A stretch of 64,000 nt of DNA from Apiotrichum sp. Y4204 (taxonomy: Eukaryota; Basidiomycota; Tremellomycetes; Trichosporonales; Trichosporonaceae). Shown piece by piece: positions 50,170-59,927 of this stretch (positions are counted from its first letter, which is position 1; every line of letters begins with the position of its first letter). Below the pieces are notes generated by a model that was given only the letters and a program-made list of their open reading frames with translations, ran no database searches and had not been told where the DNA came from. Location: positions 62,001 through 126,000 of the forward strand of contig JAMYHL010000081.1 of NCBI GenBank assembly GCA_025531455.1, given 5' to 3'. The position numbers were made by a program, and so were the translations under genes.

Positions 50170-51282
50170 TTAGGCCAAGTCGCGGCGGAGGAGGCTCCAT
50201 GCGGAGAAGACGACAATGAGAATAGACATGAGGACCGGGAGGGTGGCCGGCGAGTCCATCGACAGGCGGCCAGAGCACGTCGTACATGTCCAGTCTGATA
50301 GTCAGCATCAATTCGAACCGTTACTGGCCAGCTGCACTTACTGGAAAGGGGAGTGTACGGTTGGGGGAAGTACATGGCAAACTTGGTCTTGCCCGTGTAT
50401 GGCGAGAGGTATCCTCCCGAGGGCCGCTGGGTGTATCCGCGCTCGTCTGCAATCTGCAGGTCGTACTCGGCCGCCTTGAGCGGAGGCTGACCGCTCTGCT
50501 GCGCCCATTCGTACGGGTTCCAAACGACTTGGGTCGTGTTGCCGGGGAAGATACCGCCCATGCTCAGGTTTCCGGTCGGCAACGGCCCAACTGGGTAGTA
50601 GTAGTTGGCATTGGCGTTGAATGCGCGCACGGTAAGCGTCTTAGGGTGGACACTGGGATCAGCAATGATCAAACTGGGCCGAAGGCGATGCAATCGCCGT
50701 AGGCAAGTAGACATTTGGGGCCCAATAGATATGTTGGGCGAAGCGCGCGCGGTACCGACTTGCGCACGCCTCAGACACCCAAAGACTTCGCGGCATCTGC
50801 AGTGACACTCACATAAGAGATGTAAAGTTCCACTGGAAGGTGATGTACTCGTTCTGCCCAACCTTGTAGTAGCTGGTCGACGAGGACGCTGGCTGGAGCA
50901 TCTGGATACCGCCCGGCGGTGCCTGCGGGTTGATCGAGATGCTCGTCGACGTGCTGTTCGCCGCGTTCGTGTTGTTCCCGCGGTTGCCAGTTGCCGACGG
51001 CGCTGCTGTCGGGCCGGGCGACGCGTTGTTGCCGTTGTTGCCGTTCTGGTTGTTGTTGTTACCGCCGCCCTGCTGGTTGTTGCCGGCATTGCCGCCGCCG
51101 TTCTGGTTGTTGTTGCCGCCACCTTGCTGGTTGTTGGTATTTCCACCACCTTGCTGGTTCCCGCCATTCTGGTTGTTGTTCCCGCCGTTCTGGTTGTTGT
51201 TCCCGCCGTTCTGGTTGTTGTTCCCGTTGTTCGGCGCATTGTTGTCCCCCGTGTTGGGGTTGTTGTTGCCGTTGTCAGCCAT
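50170..51282 (-). CDS. Asn/Gly/Gln-rich single-pass membrane protein, resembling fungal DUF7137 proteins
   Basis: Three exons on the minus strand: 51282-50813, 50652-50342 and 50294-50170, phases matching, giving 301 residues. Residues ~4-95 are almost entirely Asn, Gly and Gln in NNNQNGG units. A folded domain follows, with APPGGIQMLQPAS, then YITFQWNFTSL, VVWNPYEW and TKFAMYFPQPYTPLSSNWTC. This pattern (GGI-x-ML-P near its start, YxxGQN-x-TFxW) is what I recall of the fungal DUF7137 group. A C-terminal transmembrane helix (LPVLMSILIVVFSAWSLL) ends in RRDLA. The start has no clear cleavable signal peptide, so membrane topology is uncertain. Function is unknown; a cell-surface role is an inference from the glycosylation sites (NTT, NST, NFT, NLS) and anchor. 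Confidence 0.8.
50990..51279 (-). repeat. Tandem codon repeat encoding NNNQNGG units
   Basis: The plus strand reads as repeated GTTGTTGTT-CCGCCG-TTCTG blocks. On the minus strand these encode Asn-Gln-Asn-Gly-Gly tandem units. Several neighbouring 21-bp blocks are identical, so copy number probably varies between strains. Confidence 0.8.
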
Positions 51283-52272
51283 GGCGATGAACGAGTCGGG
51301 GGGTTTAGGAGGAAGGGTGAAGAATGAAGGATGGAGGATGGGGTGGAAGTGGCGCGGGGAACGGGCGACAAAGGAGGATCTGGGCGTCCGCGCGGGGGTG
51401 TCGAGCGTCTAGGAAGGAGCGAGATGAGAGAGAATGAGATGGTGAGAAGAGGAGTGTTTGTAACGTCGAAGACGACGACGACAACGGCAACAGAAGAAGG
51501 GGCAGTGCTGCTGCTGCGCGTGTTGCTGGCACAAAGGGAGGCTGAATGTGGCAGGCACTCTTGGATTTTGAATCCGCTTGGATCGTGGCTGTCCAAAAAA
51601 AAAAAAAGAAAAAAAAAAAAAAAAATCCCCCCGATGGCTCATTCGGTCAGCTGCGGACCCCCCAGACAACCCAAGATTCTGATATGCATCAAGTCGACGC
51701 TGCGCTCGCCATCGCTCCATTACCGCGCATTGCACTGGGAGAAGCGAGATGTCAACAGCTGCATTGATGGTTGTGGAAGCGCGGTGAACGTTGATCTCGC
51801 CGGGGAGGGGGTCGCGTGTGAATTTGGTGTCAGCCGTTGTCGAGCTCTCTCTCTCAGCCTTCAGAGTCTTTTGGATGGATGGATGTGCGGTGATGGCCAA
51901 AATCGGTATGGTGGCGACCGAGACAGGCCCCGAGCAATGTATCGCGCCCACAGCGGGTCTCTGTCTGCGCGTCTGCTCACTAGTCCGGACGTCTATTGAG
52001 GATTGGGATGGAGGCAGCCAAGGCCGGATGTGCAGATGGGGCACTGGCGACAATCATCCCGCCATTGCGAAGAGTAAAGACTTGCTATCGTCTTGCTATC
52101 GACTTGCTATCAACCTCCAGTAGTTGCACTCAAGATGCTTGCTCCCAGCTTCTGACTCCTGAAGGTTTCTCACGAGACTCCAAGACACTTGTACCAAACT
52201 CGACCCCACAGCTCCCCAACTCGGCTCACAATATAATTATGCAGAAAACTAGTGTCACAACAAGTCTATCTA
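51283..52272. other. Intergenic region with poly-A tract
   Basis: About 990 bp upstream of the DUF7137-like gene and downstream of the next minus-strand gene. Apart from the poly-A tract I see no supported feature. Confidence 0.55.
51595..51625. repeat. Poly-A tract
   Basis: 31 bases of A with one G at 51608, about 310 bp upstream of the DUF7137-like start codon. It is a homopolymer with no gene dependence and prone to length error. Confidence 0.9.
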
Positions 52273-53784
52273 TTAAGCTACCTGGCGGCGGAGCACATGC
52301 TTCAGGCCGCGGCGGGGACACGCGCCCGCCTCGGCAGAGGTGAGCACGTGGACTTCATCAATCTTGGCCGGCGCCGAGTCCCGGCGCGCGAGGCGGAACG
52401 CACTCGGCGGCGCGCCCGCGCCAGCAGAATGACACCGGACAAGAGCCTTTTTGCTCGGGCGGCGGCGACGCTCCCTTTCGCGACCTTCGCGGAGCTCAGC
52501 GAGCGCCGCCTCGCCGGGAGCGAACTTGACGCAGGACGAGTCCGCACGCGCACGGGGCGCCTCGGGGACGAGAGCGAGCGCGAGCGCAAGCGCGTCGGGG
52601 TTCGCACCCTCGGGTTTTGGTGCGCGGCCGTCTTCGGAGCGCCATCCACGGATCATCTTTGGAGGGCACGGCGAGCGGGCCATGCCTGAGCGACGGCGAC
52701 AAAGCTCGGCGGCCGACGGAGAGCGCGCGGCGGGTGGGGCGGGACGCGCACCCTCGATCGAACTCCGCTGTGGAGGGGGCGAACGGTGGCGAGTGGGCTT
52801 GCGGCGGTGCCGTTCCCGACCGTCGTCATGGATCCGAATACGCGTGCGTGTGCGGGCGCGCGCGGCGCCAGGCTCGCCATCGTCCGTTGTTGACGGACAG
52901 TCAAACGCCGAGGGACGACGGGGTGAGCGAGAGAGAATCGGGGCAGGAGGGGCAGTCCACTGGGTAAGGTGTGGGCGCCAGCGGCTGGGCGAAACGGAAA
53001 GGGCCTCGTCGGAGGTAAAGCCGTCCTCGCTGTCCTCACGGTATCCTGCGTCCGAGTCGGAGGAACCAAAGTCGGAGCCAAGACCCGGGGTGTAGATCTC
53101 GTGCTCGAACTCGTATTCCTCCTCGTCCTCCTCGTTCTCATCGTCGTTTTCATCCTCATTTCCATCGCCCGACTCGTCCTCCTCATCCGATTCCGGACGT
53201 GACGTCCGCTGCAGCGCGGGCCAGTCGAGTGGGCGGAACGGGGAGGAGGGGCGGCGCGACGAGCAGCCCTGCAGCTGAAGCGGGCGCGGGGTGACTGCAA
53301 ACTTGAGGCAGGAGCGGCGATGACGGAGGCCGGTGGGGCTGCCGCTCGCCTCGGCGTGCGACTCGGTTTCGGAGGTTGCGCTGCCGCGGCGGAGAATGGG
53401 GCGTGCGGCGCCAGGAGTCGCGGGCGGGAGCTCACTGATGGGCTTGACGGGAGACGAGGAGCAGGAGGCGAGGCGGCTCTGGCTCCGGATCAAAGAAGTG
53501 AGGAGACTCGGCGAGCGGGAGAGGAAGCGGTGGTCCGTGTCGTGGTCCGAGGGCCAGTCCGAGTCGGTGGAGGGCACCGCCGACGAGGGGTTACTTGTTG
53601 CGTCGAGGGCAATCTTTGCAAACGAGAGCGGCTCGAGGGGTGCGGGATGCCTGCGAGTGGACGCGCGGTTGGCTCTTGCGCGCAGGGCGGTCGAGAGGGG
53701 GGAATGTGGGGACAGCGGCGAGACACCGCCGCTGACGGAGCCGGAGCGGCTACCCGTAGCTGGAGGGGAGAGCTGGGACTGCAT
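52273..53784 (-). CDS. Unknown, largely disordered Ser/Pro/Arg-rich protein with acidic block
   Basis: A single-exon frame of 503 residues from ATG 53784 (MQSQLSPP); the frame is open a further 81 bases upstream. I do not recognise the family. It is dominated by Ser, Pro and Arg with many SP and RRxS sites, suggesting a phosphorylated protein. A block of about 25 Asp/Glu residues lies near residues 210-235. Two short related motifs flank the protein: RRSCLKFAV near 165 and SSCVKFAPGE near 425. The VKF/LKF cores are loosely like PP1-docking RVxF sites, but the basic position is absent in the second. The GC-rich sequence keeps other frames open too (for example plus 53320-53859), so coding status rests on length, the coherent composition and the duplicated motif. 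Confidence 0.55.
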   Translation of the reverse strand: MQSQLSPPATGSRSGSVSGGVSPLSPHSPLSTALRARANRASTRRHPAPLEPLSFAKIALDATSNPSSAVPSTDSDWPSDHDTDHRFLSRSPSLLTSLIRSQSRLASCSSSPVKPISELPPATPGAARPILRRGSATSETESHAEASGSPTGLRHRRSCLKFAVTPRPLQLQGCSSRRPSSPFRPLDWPALQRTSRPESDEEDESGDGNEDENDDENEEDEEEYEFEHEIYTPGLGSDFGSSDSDAGYREDSEDGFTSDEALSVSPSRWRPHLTQWTAPPAPILSRSPRRPSAFDCPSTTDDGEPGAARARTRTRIRIHDDGRERHRRKPTRHRSPPPQRSSIEGARPAPPAARSPSAAELCRRRSGMARSPCPPKMIRGWRSEDGRAPKPEGANPDALALALALVPEAPRARADSSCVKFAPGEAALAELREGRERERRRRPSKKALVRCHSAGAGAPPSAFRLARRDSAPAKIDEVHVLTSAEAGACPRRGLKHVLRRQVA

Positions 53785-54089
53785 GGTACAAGTCTGGTCG
53801 TGGGGGTCGTGAGGAGTGGTGATTATTGGAAGGGGGTCGGTCGAAGACAAGGGGCTTAATAGCACCTCGAAGCAATCATCTTGGTGGGCCGTAGACGCGA
53901 TGAAAAGGTATCGGTGGTATCGAAGAGTAGTAATGGTGGCCGCCTAGGCGGAAGTCGCCCAACGGCGTGGACAGTGAGAGTGGGAATGGATGGAGAGCAA
54001 GAGGGGGGGAGAGGGAGAAGAGAAATGTTGGGTGTCGTGTGGACGCGTATTATCAATGTCTCTTGTGATTGTGCAAGTGGTGGGTGCTG

Positions 54090-54127
<38 letters not shown>

Positions 54128-57060
54128 GCTCTCATGCTCTCCAGCTGGTTCTTGTCAAGCAACTCTATTTGCCGCCTCTCTTGCTCCTTGGCTCTTTCTG
54201 GCTGCTCGCGGGGGATGTGGGAGAGAGGAGAACAGGGGTACGTGCTCCATCCCTCATCTCCTATCCATCTCCGCTGCATGCATGCAGCCCCTCGTCTTCG
54301 TCCTCGTCGACCAGTCTTGTTCGTCGCTTTCGAGGCCCGAGGTCCCACACAGGTTTACAGGATAGGATCTCAAGGTCCGCCCCATCGCGCTGTCCCTGGG
54401 CCCCATCATGCCTCCTGTGTCGGACATGCCATGAATTGCCGCCTCTGCCGTATGTATGTCACTTTCTGTGGGCTCTGTATGCTCCCCCTCTGTATCTGCA
54501 TGTGTCCACTGCCAGCTGCCAGCTGCCTGGTTTGCAGGTCGTAAAAATTAACAATATGCCCAGAAAAACGCCCAGCCCGCCGCGCGTGCCGAGCCAGCGC
54601 CAGCGCAACAAGGCCGCAAACGCCCACGATCCCCCACACAGGTTCACTCCTGACGCCACCCAGGAAGTGTCGGGTCCTGTTGCTCAGGATCAGAGACATC
54701 ACATGCAGCCAACCGCTGCCCATGCGCTACGAGCCATGCATGCATCCATTCCCATTCTGCCCCGACACGGAGGGTTGCTGATATCAAAGCCCCAAGGCCA
54801 GGGACAAAAAGCAAAGCTGCCCGGATAAGGACGGTCGCACGACATGGGCGGCGCTGGCGCTGGTTGCCCCCACGGACCGCCATTCAGTGGCAGTGGCCTG
54901 AATGCGTCGCAGGTTACTACTGTCCGCCGGCTCACTGTACCGCGGCCGTTATCAAATTCGTCGCTACTTGGGGAAATGCATGGAGATGGAGGGTGAGGCC
55001 GTTGCCTTTGCCGCTAGCTTCTACGAGATAGGAGTGGCAACCGAAGGTCTATGGGGGTTGCAGAAGCGGGTCGAAAGGGAGAACCAGGACCAAGGAATCA
55101 GATTCGCATCGAAGAATTTGCACACCTCTTGAAGCTTCTTGACCCACTATCTTTTCACTCTCAAATTGCCACAAGGAGGTCGCAAAGCTTAAAGGGCCCA
55201 AGGTTTGTGTACGGCATTTCTGGGTCGCATGATGCAAGGCTACCTACGGCGCTACGGCTCAAGTACCAGCAGCCAATCGGGCGCGGATAAAGCCGCGGCT
55301 GTCGAGCTACCAAGCAAGGTGCAAGGAGTGAGCTTTGGAGCAGTGACACGGAGTGCGTCGCCTCCCCGCAGGGAGCACAACAGGGCAGAGCGGGCCGCCC
55401 CATCATCACAGCTACTGAGAGCCAGAGAGGAGTGTTCTGCCCACTTCTGACGACAGCCAAGCTGGATAACCCCCTGCCCCCCGCCCTCTCTCCGCCCTTT
55501 TTACCCTGTTATCCTGTGTCTTGTGCCGCCCGGTGCCTACCTCCGCTCGGACAAACAAAGCGGCAAATACAACACGGTAAACACACCTCCGTGATGCCAT
55601 CATAGCTCAGGTCCGCCCCACAGCGGGAAACAATGGAAGAACAGAGTGGGGAACGAGAATGAGCGCGCTGGCATGTCGTATGCGACTTGCCACCCTCGAA
55701 CACTCGCATATACACATCCCCCAGTGCGCTGCTGCTATTTCCGTCCAACAGGTCCTGTATCACGTATCCTCTGCATCCTGCTCCAGTGGCGTCGGTGACG
55801 TCGATCCAGTTCGAGGGTGTGTGGGGTGTTTTCTCGCACCAGAAACGATTCTGCAATTCCCAAAATCCAGGAGAAGACCTCAGGAGTGGCCCACTTATCT
55901 TCATGTCAGTGACCCAGAATGCCACGACACGTCCGGCCGAATGCTGGGCGAATGCGAGACAAGGTGGCACGGTGGCACGAATTCGTGGCGGTGGCGAGCG
56001 CCGAATGTGAACGATGGACATGAAGTTGGGAATTGTAGGTGGAAACGTGGGTAGCGGTACGACTAAAGCCTTGGCAGTTAGACATGGGCGACAAACACAG
56101 CTGGTCGCCGAGATCGGTCTCCAACTACCCCTCTAATGATGCCCACATTCCAAGCGCAGCGGGCGGGCAATGGGTCGGAGTTTGTGCATAGTCTGTTGTT
56201 TCTGGATTTCGGCATGTTCTAGCAGTGTCGGACTTGCAAGCTTGCAACTGCATGTTCACGTGCTAACGACCAGGTCAAACGCGATCAGACGTCCACCCCG
56301 CACGGACTAACATCTCCATGTGGACGCCAAGATCAGCGGGAATCGAACTATGACGCGTGCCGGGGACAAGCGCCAAGAGTGCAAGAGAAGGACGCGTTAC
56401 GAGAAGTCTACAAGGTGCACGTCAAGTGCTGTGCAGAGACATGAATTCGGCGGCCGGATCGGAGTCGGAGATGGACGTCCGTTGGGGCCTTAGTCCTGGA
56501 CGTCATGGTGCCAGCGGCAAAGGATGTGCCAAGGGCGGTACTGGTCACGAGACTGTTGACCTGACGCTGCCCGAGACAACGATTGCATCGGAACGGATGG
56601 AGGCAATCGCGAAGATGACATACATCACGAAGGTCCGAGGATCATCTCACGGAGATTACAATTGCAGGGATGGTGCTCCTCGAGATCGGACAATGGTGAT
56701 CCGCCGGTGGAGATCGCGGAGATGAACGCCAAGGCGGTGGTCATGGGGAGCGTCGTCGCATCAGCGCGGCAAGACGATGGAGATGGAGATCGTGGAAGCG
56801 TCGGTTGACCTCTCTGGGCTTTGCCTTGGCGGACGTGTCTAGCTGGGCTCGAGTGTATAGCGACGAGGGGCCCAGAGGCGCACATAGCTATCGAATGCCC
56901 TGCGGGGCTCTCGCTTTGCGTCGCAGAGGCGATGAAACGAGCGTTCGCGTCATTGACCACTAGAATGTAAGAAACCCTTTGGTTGATGCTATCCATGGGC
57001 TCTCATCGTTTTCTCCACTCCGAGACGTCGCGGTGACACGCCCAAATCCCTTGCAACGCG
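53785..57060. other. Long intergenic region upstream of tRNA-Asp
   Basis: About 3.3 kb with no supportable protein gene. It contains a CT microsatellite (54095-54125). Short open frames lie on both strands; none carries a motif or convincing start. Confidence 0.5.
54095..54125. repeat. CT dinucleotide microsatellite
   Basis: About 15 uninterrupted CT units, some 310 bp upstream of the start of the minus-strand unknown gene. Confidence 0.95.
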
Positions 57061-57140
57061 TCTCAATTCGTATAGTGGCTAGTATGCTCGCTTGTCATGA
57101 TCTGACCGCGGGAGACCGGAGTTCAATTCTCCGATTGAGA
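57061..57140 (+). tRNA. tRNA-Asp (anticodon GUC) with a 9-nt intron
   Basis: The first seven bases (TCTCAAT) pair perfectly with the last seven (ATTGAGA). The D-arm is GTAT/GTAT around a loop containing GG. The anticodon stem CTCGC/GCGGG encloses TTGTCA, then an insert of nine bases, then C. The insert starts one base after the GTC anticodon, the canonical tRNA intron position, and removing it leaves a normal 7-base loop. The variable region is AGAC, and the T-arm is CGGAG-TTCAATT-CTCCG. The layout matches yeast tRNA-Asp arm for arm. The mature length is 71 nt before CCA addition. Internal A and B boxes are present. A T5 run follows 27 bases downstream. Confidence 0.93.
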
Positions 57141-57523
57141 GAAATCAGCGTTCGAACGTTGGAAACCTTTTTGGATGTTTAAACGAGGAGCAAGCATCTG
57201 CAGCGTGATGGCATGAACGTGGTATTGCCAGTGCACAGCGCAGTGAATGTGGAGATTGTTGAGTTCTGAGGACTGGAGTCGCTGTGTGAGGAAGACGGGG
57301 ACGAAGGTGGTTCTTCAGAGATTCGTTAGTGGTCGCCCACAACATCGGTCAAAAAGGTTAGCTCAGTGTCTCCTTTGCGTTCATGGATCATGTCAGCAAT
57401 TACAGGCAGTTGCGAGAAAGACAAGCTCGCTAGCGCGCTGGCGCCTGTCATTGACATGTTGCAGACGAAGATCATGATGAGTGCAAGGGAGAAACAAGCG
57501 TACGCTGGGCCCCCAGTCTTTCC
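57141..57523. other. Intergenic region, tRNA-Asp to oxidoreductase 3' end
   Basis: About 380 bp. It carries the Pol III terminator; nothing else is recognised. Confidence 0.6.
57168..57172 (+). terminator. RNA polymerase III terminator of tRNA-Asp
   Basis: A run of five T residues, the first after the tRNA 3' end, as expected for Pol III termination. Confidence 0.6.
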
Positions 57524-59300
57524 CTACCACGGCGTCCACCACCGCTTCCGGTGCGCCTTGAGATCAACAATAACACCGTCAACGACCGCCGTACTACGCC
57601 CATCGCGTTCATACGCCTCCTTGGCGTCCTGTGCCTTCTGCAGCCGCTCCGCCGTGACCTCGAATGCGCGTGGGAGTCGCTCATCCCACTCGCCAGTTTG
57701 TAAAGTGTGCGCAAGTGCGCGGGCGTTCACGAAGATCCGCGACATGCCGTGTCCCGAAAACTGTCGTGAGCCAGAAATGATACAAAAAATTACTCACCCC
57801 CGCGGCAATGGACACGCCCTCCATCCCCGGCACCGCCCCGACGAGGGGGAGGCCGTCGCGTGAGGACGCCATGATCCCCACCATTCGCGTGTCAGGCCCT
57901 CGCCATGCGCCTCGGGTCCCCAGTCCACAAAGTGGGCGGGCATAAACTCCGCCAGGTCTGCCATCAGCACTCTGCGTCAAATTATCCGCACCTTTCGTCA
58001 GGACGGGGTGAAGCCCCGCGGCACTGTCGTCCACTGCGCCAATGTACCACTCGACCGGGACGCGCCCATCCTCGATATACTGCGCCACCCCGCCGCCGAG
58101 CACCATCTGCCCGTCGGCCGCGGTCACGAGGTAGTGGCCCCCGGTGGTGTTGTACGTGTGCTTCAGCGCGTCGCGGCCGGAATATGTGGTGGGCGGAGTG
58201 ATCGTCGCGCACTGCCCGCGGAACGGCTGGATGCTGGTGTCAGCTCTGCCACAGACGAATCTCACTGGTGGTGGATGGGGTCCGATTTCGGAAAGAGGTG
58301 CGGCGTGTGCGCGTTGGTGCACAGCACGACCTGCTTTGCAGCGATGCTCCCCCGCGACGTGTGCGCCCTCCATCGTCCGCCGTGTTTCTCCAGACTCGAG
58401 ACCGGCGCCCACGAGAAGAAGCGGAAATGACAGCCCTCGGCAGTCGGGGACATGGCTGCGCGCAGAAGGGCCGCGCACAGCTTGTGCGAATGCACGCTGC
58501 CTGCCGGCCTCACGTGGACCGAGGTGACGCCCTTCATGCGGGCGAGCTGCTGTTAGTGGTTGGAGATACGATGCGCAGTGTACACAATCTTCCGCCTCAC
58601 CTTCTCCGCCTCTTCTGGATCATCCACAAAGCGGGTATCCTCCCCGCTCATTCCCAGCTTCTTCCGGACGGCGAGCCACTCGCGATATAACCGCTTACAC
58701 TCCTCCGTCTCCTCCTTGGAGTGGTGCGCTGGAGTCAGTCCAGCTCGGCCGCGCACGCACTTTCCAGCAACTCCCCGCGCCAAAAATCCACATCCAGCTC
58801 CTCCCGTTGCACGACACTCTCCACGAGGTCGAGGTTATCCCGTTCGCTCTGCGTGATCCGCACCGCCTCCTCGAGGGAGAATCCCCCGCCGAGGGGATAT
58901 GCTTGCATGAGCTCGTTCCACGCCAAATACGTCTTTGGCCCGACACTGCCGTCAGTCCGCGCCGGATCATCTCCGGTGCGCGCTCACTGCCCGCCATTCC
59001 GCCCGGCTGCCGTCAGCGCGATTAGTCTCTCTACGCACTCGCGCCGCTCCCACAGTCTTTGGCGTCGACGCAGATAATCCGCTTCCCCACTGCGTTCCGT
59101 GTAAGGAAGTACGCAAGCGCAGCGCCTGTCATCCCCCCGCCGATAATGAGTATGTCTGTCTCGCACTCGCTATCATCGCTGGACGCGTCCCACGCGCGAG
59201 AGAGCGGAACGTTGCGGTTGTGATTCCACAACGGATCGGCGCGGTCCGTCGCATGCCAGTGGGACACGGTGGAGCGCCAGGGTTGCGGGAAGGTAGACAT
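57524..59300 (-). pseudogene. FAD-dependent oxidoreductase (DAO family, PF01266 type), reading frame broken by an apparent 1-nt deletion
   Basis: Eight exons on the minus strand: 59300-59039, 59006-58988, 58945-58761, 58728-58601, 58549-58266, 58233-57992, 57957-57798 and 57760-57524. Residues near 52-66 carry the FAD-binding motif DILIIGGGMTGAAL. This is followed by CVDAKDCGSGATGRNGGH (formed across two splices), then PAGSVHSHKL, QVVLCTNAHT, the block REWWG/GIMASSRDGLPLVG and finally AAG/FSGHGMSRIF. This is the D-amino-acid/sarcosine/glycine oxidase-like fold, which oxidises C-N bonds with FAD. In exon 7 the conserved segments LAEFMPAHFVDWG...REWWG and GIMASSRDGLPLVG lie in different frames. 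One base is missing at the CCCC run 57876-57879, so the exon phases no longer fit (160 bases where 161 are needed). It is either a real inactivating frameshift or a sequence error; the other exons are intact, which favours error or recent loss. With the base restored it would be about 505 residues. Confidence 0.85.
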
Positions 59301-59927
59301 GGGTGAGGGTGATGCAGATGGGTCCGGAACAGAGCGATGCAGAGATAGAGATAAGTGTCGATTGATGGACGCTGAATGGACGAGCACGGTGCCCCCTCTG
59401 TTTGGCTCGAGCGCGGATAGTGGCGTTGTCACCCAAACCACCGACGTCACTTAGATTGATCTAAAACAAAGTGCTTAGCCGCGTTGAGCCGTCAACAATG
59501 CCCGCAGGTCTTTTATATACTGACAAGTGCCCGATATAAGGTTCGGCAAGCACCGCGGCGACGCTCGGTCAGTCCGGCGGCTCTGGCCTGGTGCCCCTCT
59601 CTCGTTGGGGTTTGCCTGATACGGGATGTTACGAGATACAACACTGCTTCGCTTAACGCGAGTCGTGGTCCGGGTCATGGAGTACTTGCCAAGTCTCATT
59701 CATGAGCGCATCGAGTCATGCATGACGGCTCCGTGTGATAAAGGTGATTGCTCGATGATGTTTGTTCTGCATTCACGACGTTCACTACATTGGACACTCA
59801 CATTCCCCACGTCAACATTATCGCGACACTGGGACGAGACACCGGTAGTACTGAGCCACACAAACGCCAGTTCTGAGGGACACATACAAAAAGGCACACG
59901 ACCCCACTCCACACGATCACGCCCGTG
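59301..59927. promoter_or_regulatory. Shared divergent promoter of the oxidoreductase and permease, with GATA-factor sites
   Basis: 627 bp between divergent start codons. HGATAR matches are AGATAG (59343-59348), AGATAA (59349-59354), TGATAA (59736-59741) and, on the minus strand, CGATAA (59818-59823). A TATA box oriented toward the oxidoreductase, GTATATAAAAG read on the minus strand, lies at 59510-59520. Paired GATA sites suggest control by nitrogen-regulatory GATA factors. This is inference from consensus matches only. Confidence 0.45.
59510..59520 (-). promoter_or_regulatory. TATA box for the FAD oxidoreductase
   Basis: GTATATAAAAG on the minus strand, about 210 bp upstream of the chosen ATG at 59300. 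Confidence 0.5.

Noticed and set aside
57681..58478. Unspliced reading of the oxidoreductase through 57958-57991, which keeps one continuous frame to the end of exon 7
   Set aside because: It gives a non-homologous segment (SADGRPGGVYARPLCGLG) where the spliced reading gives the conserved LAEFMPAHFVDWG...REWW block, so the intron is real and the frame problem lies at the C run.
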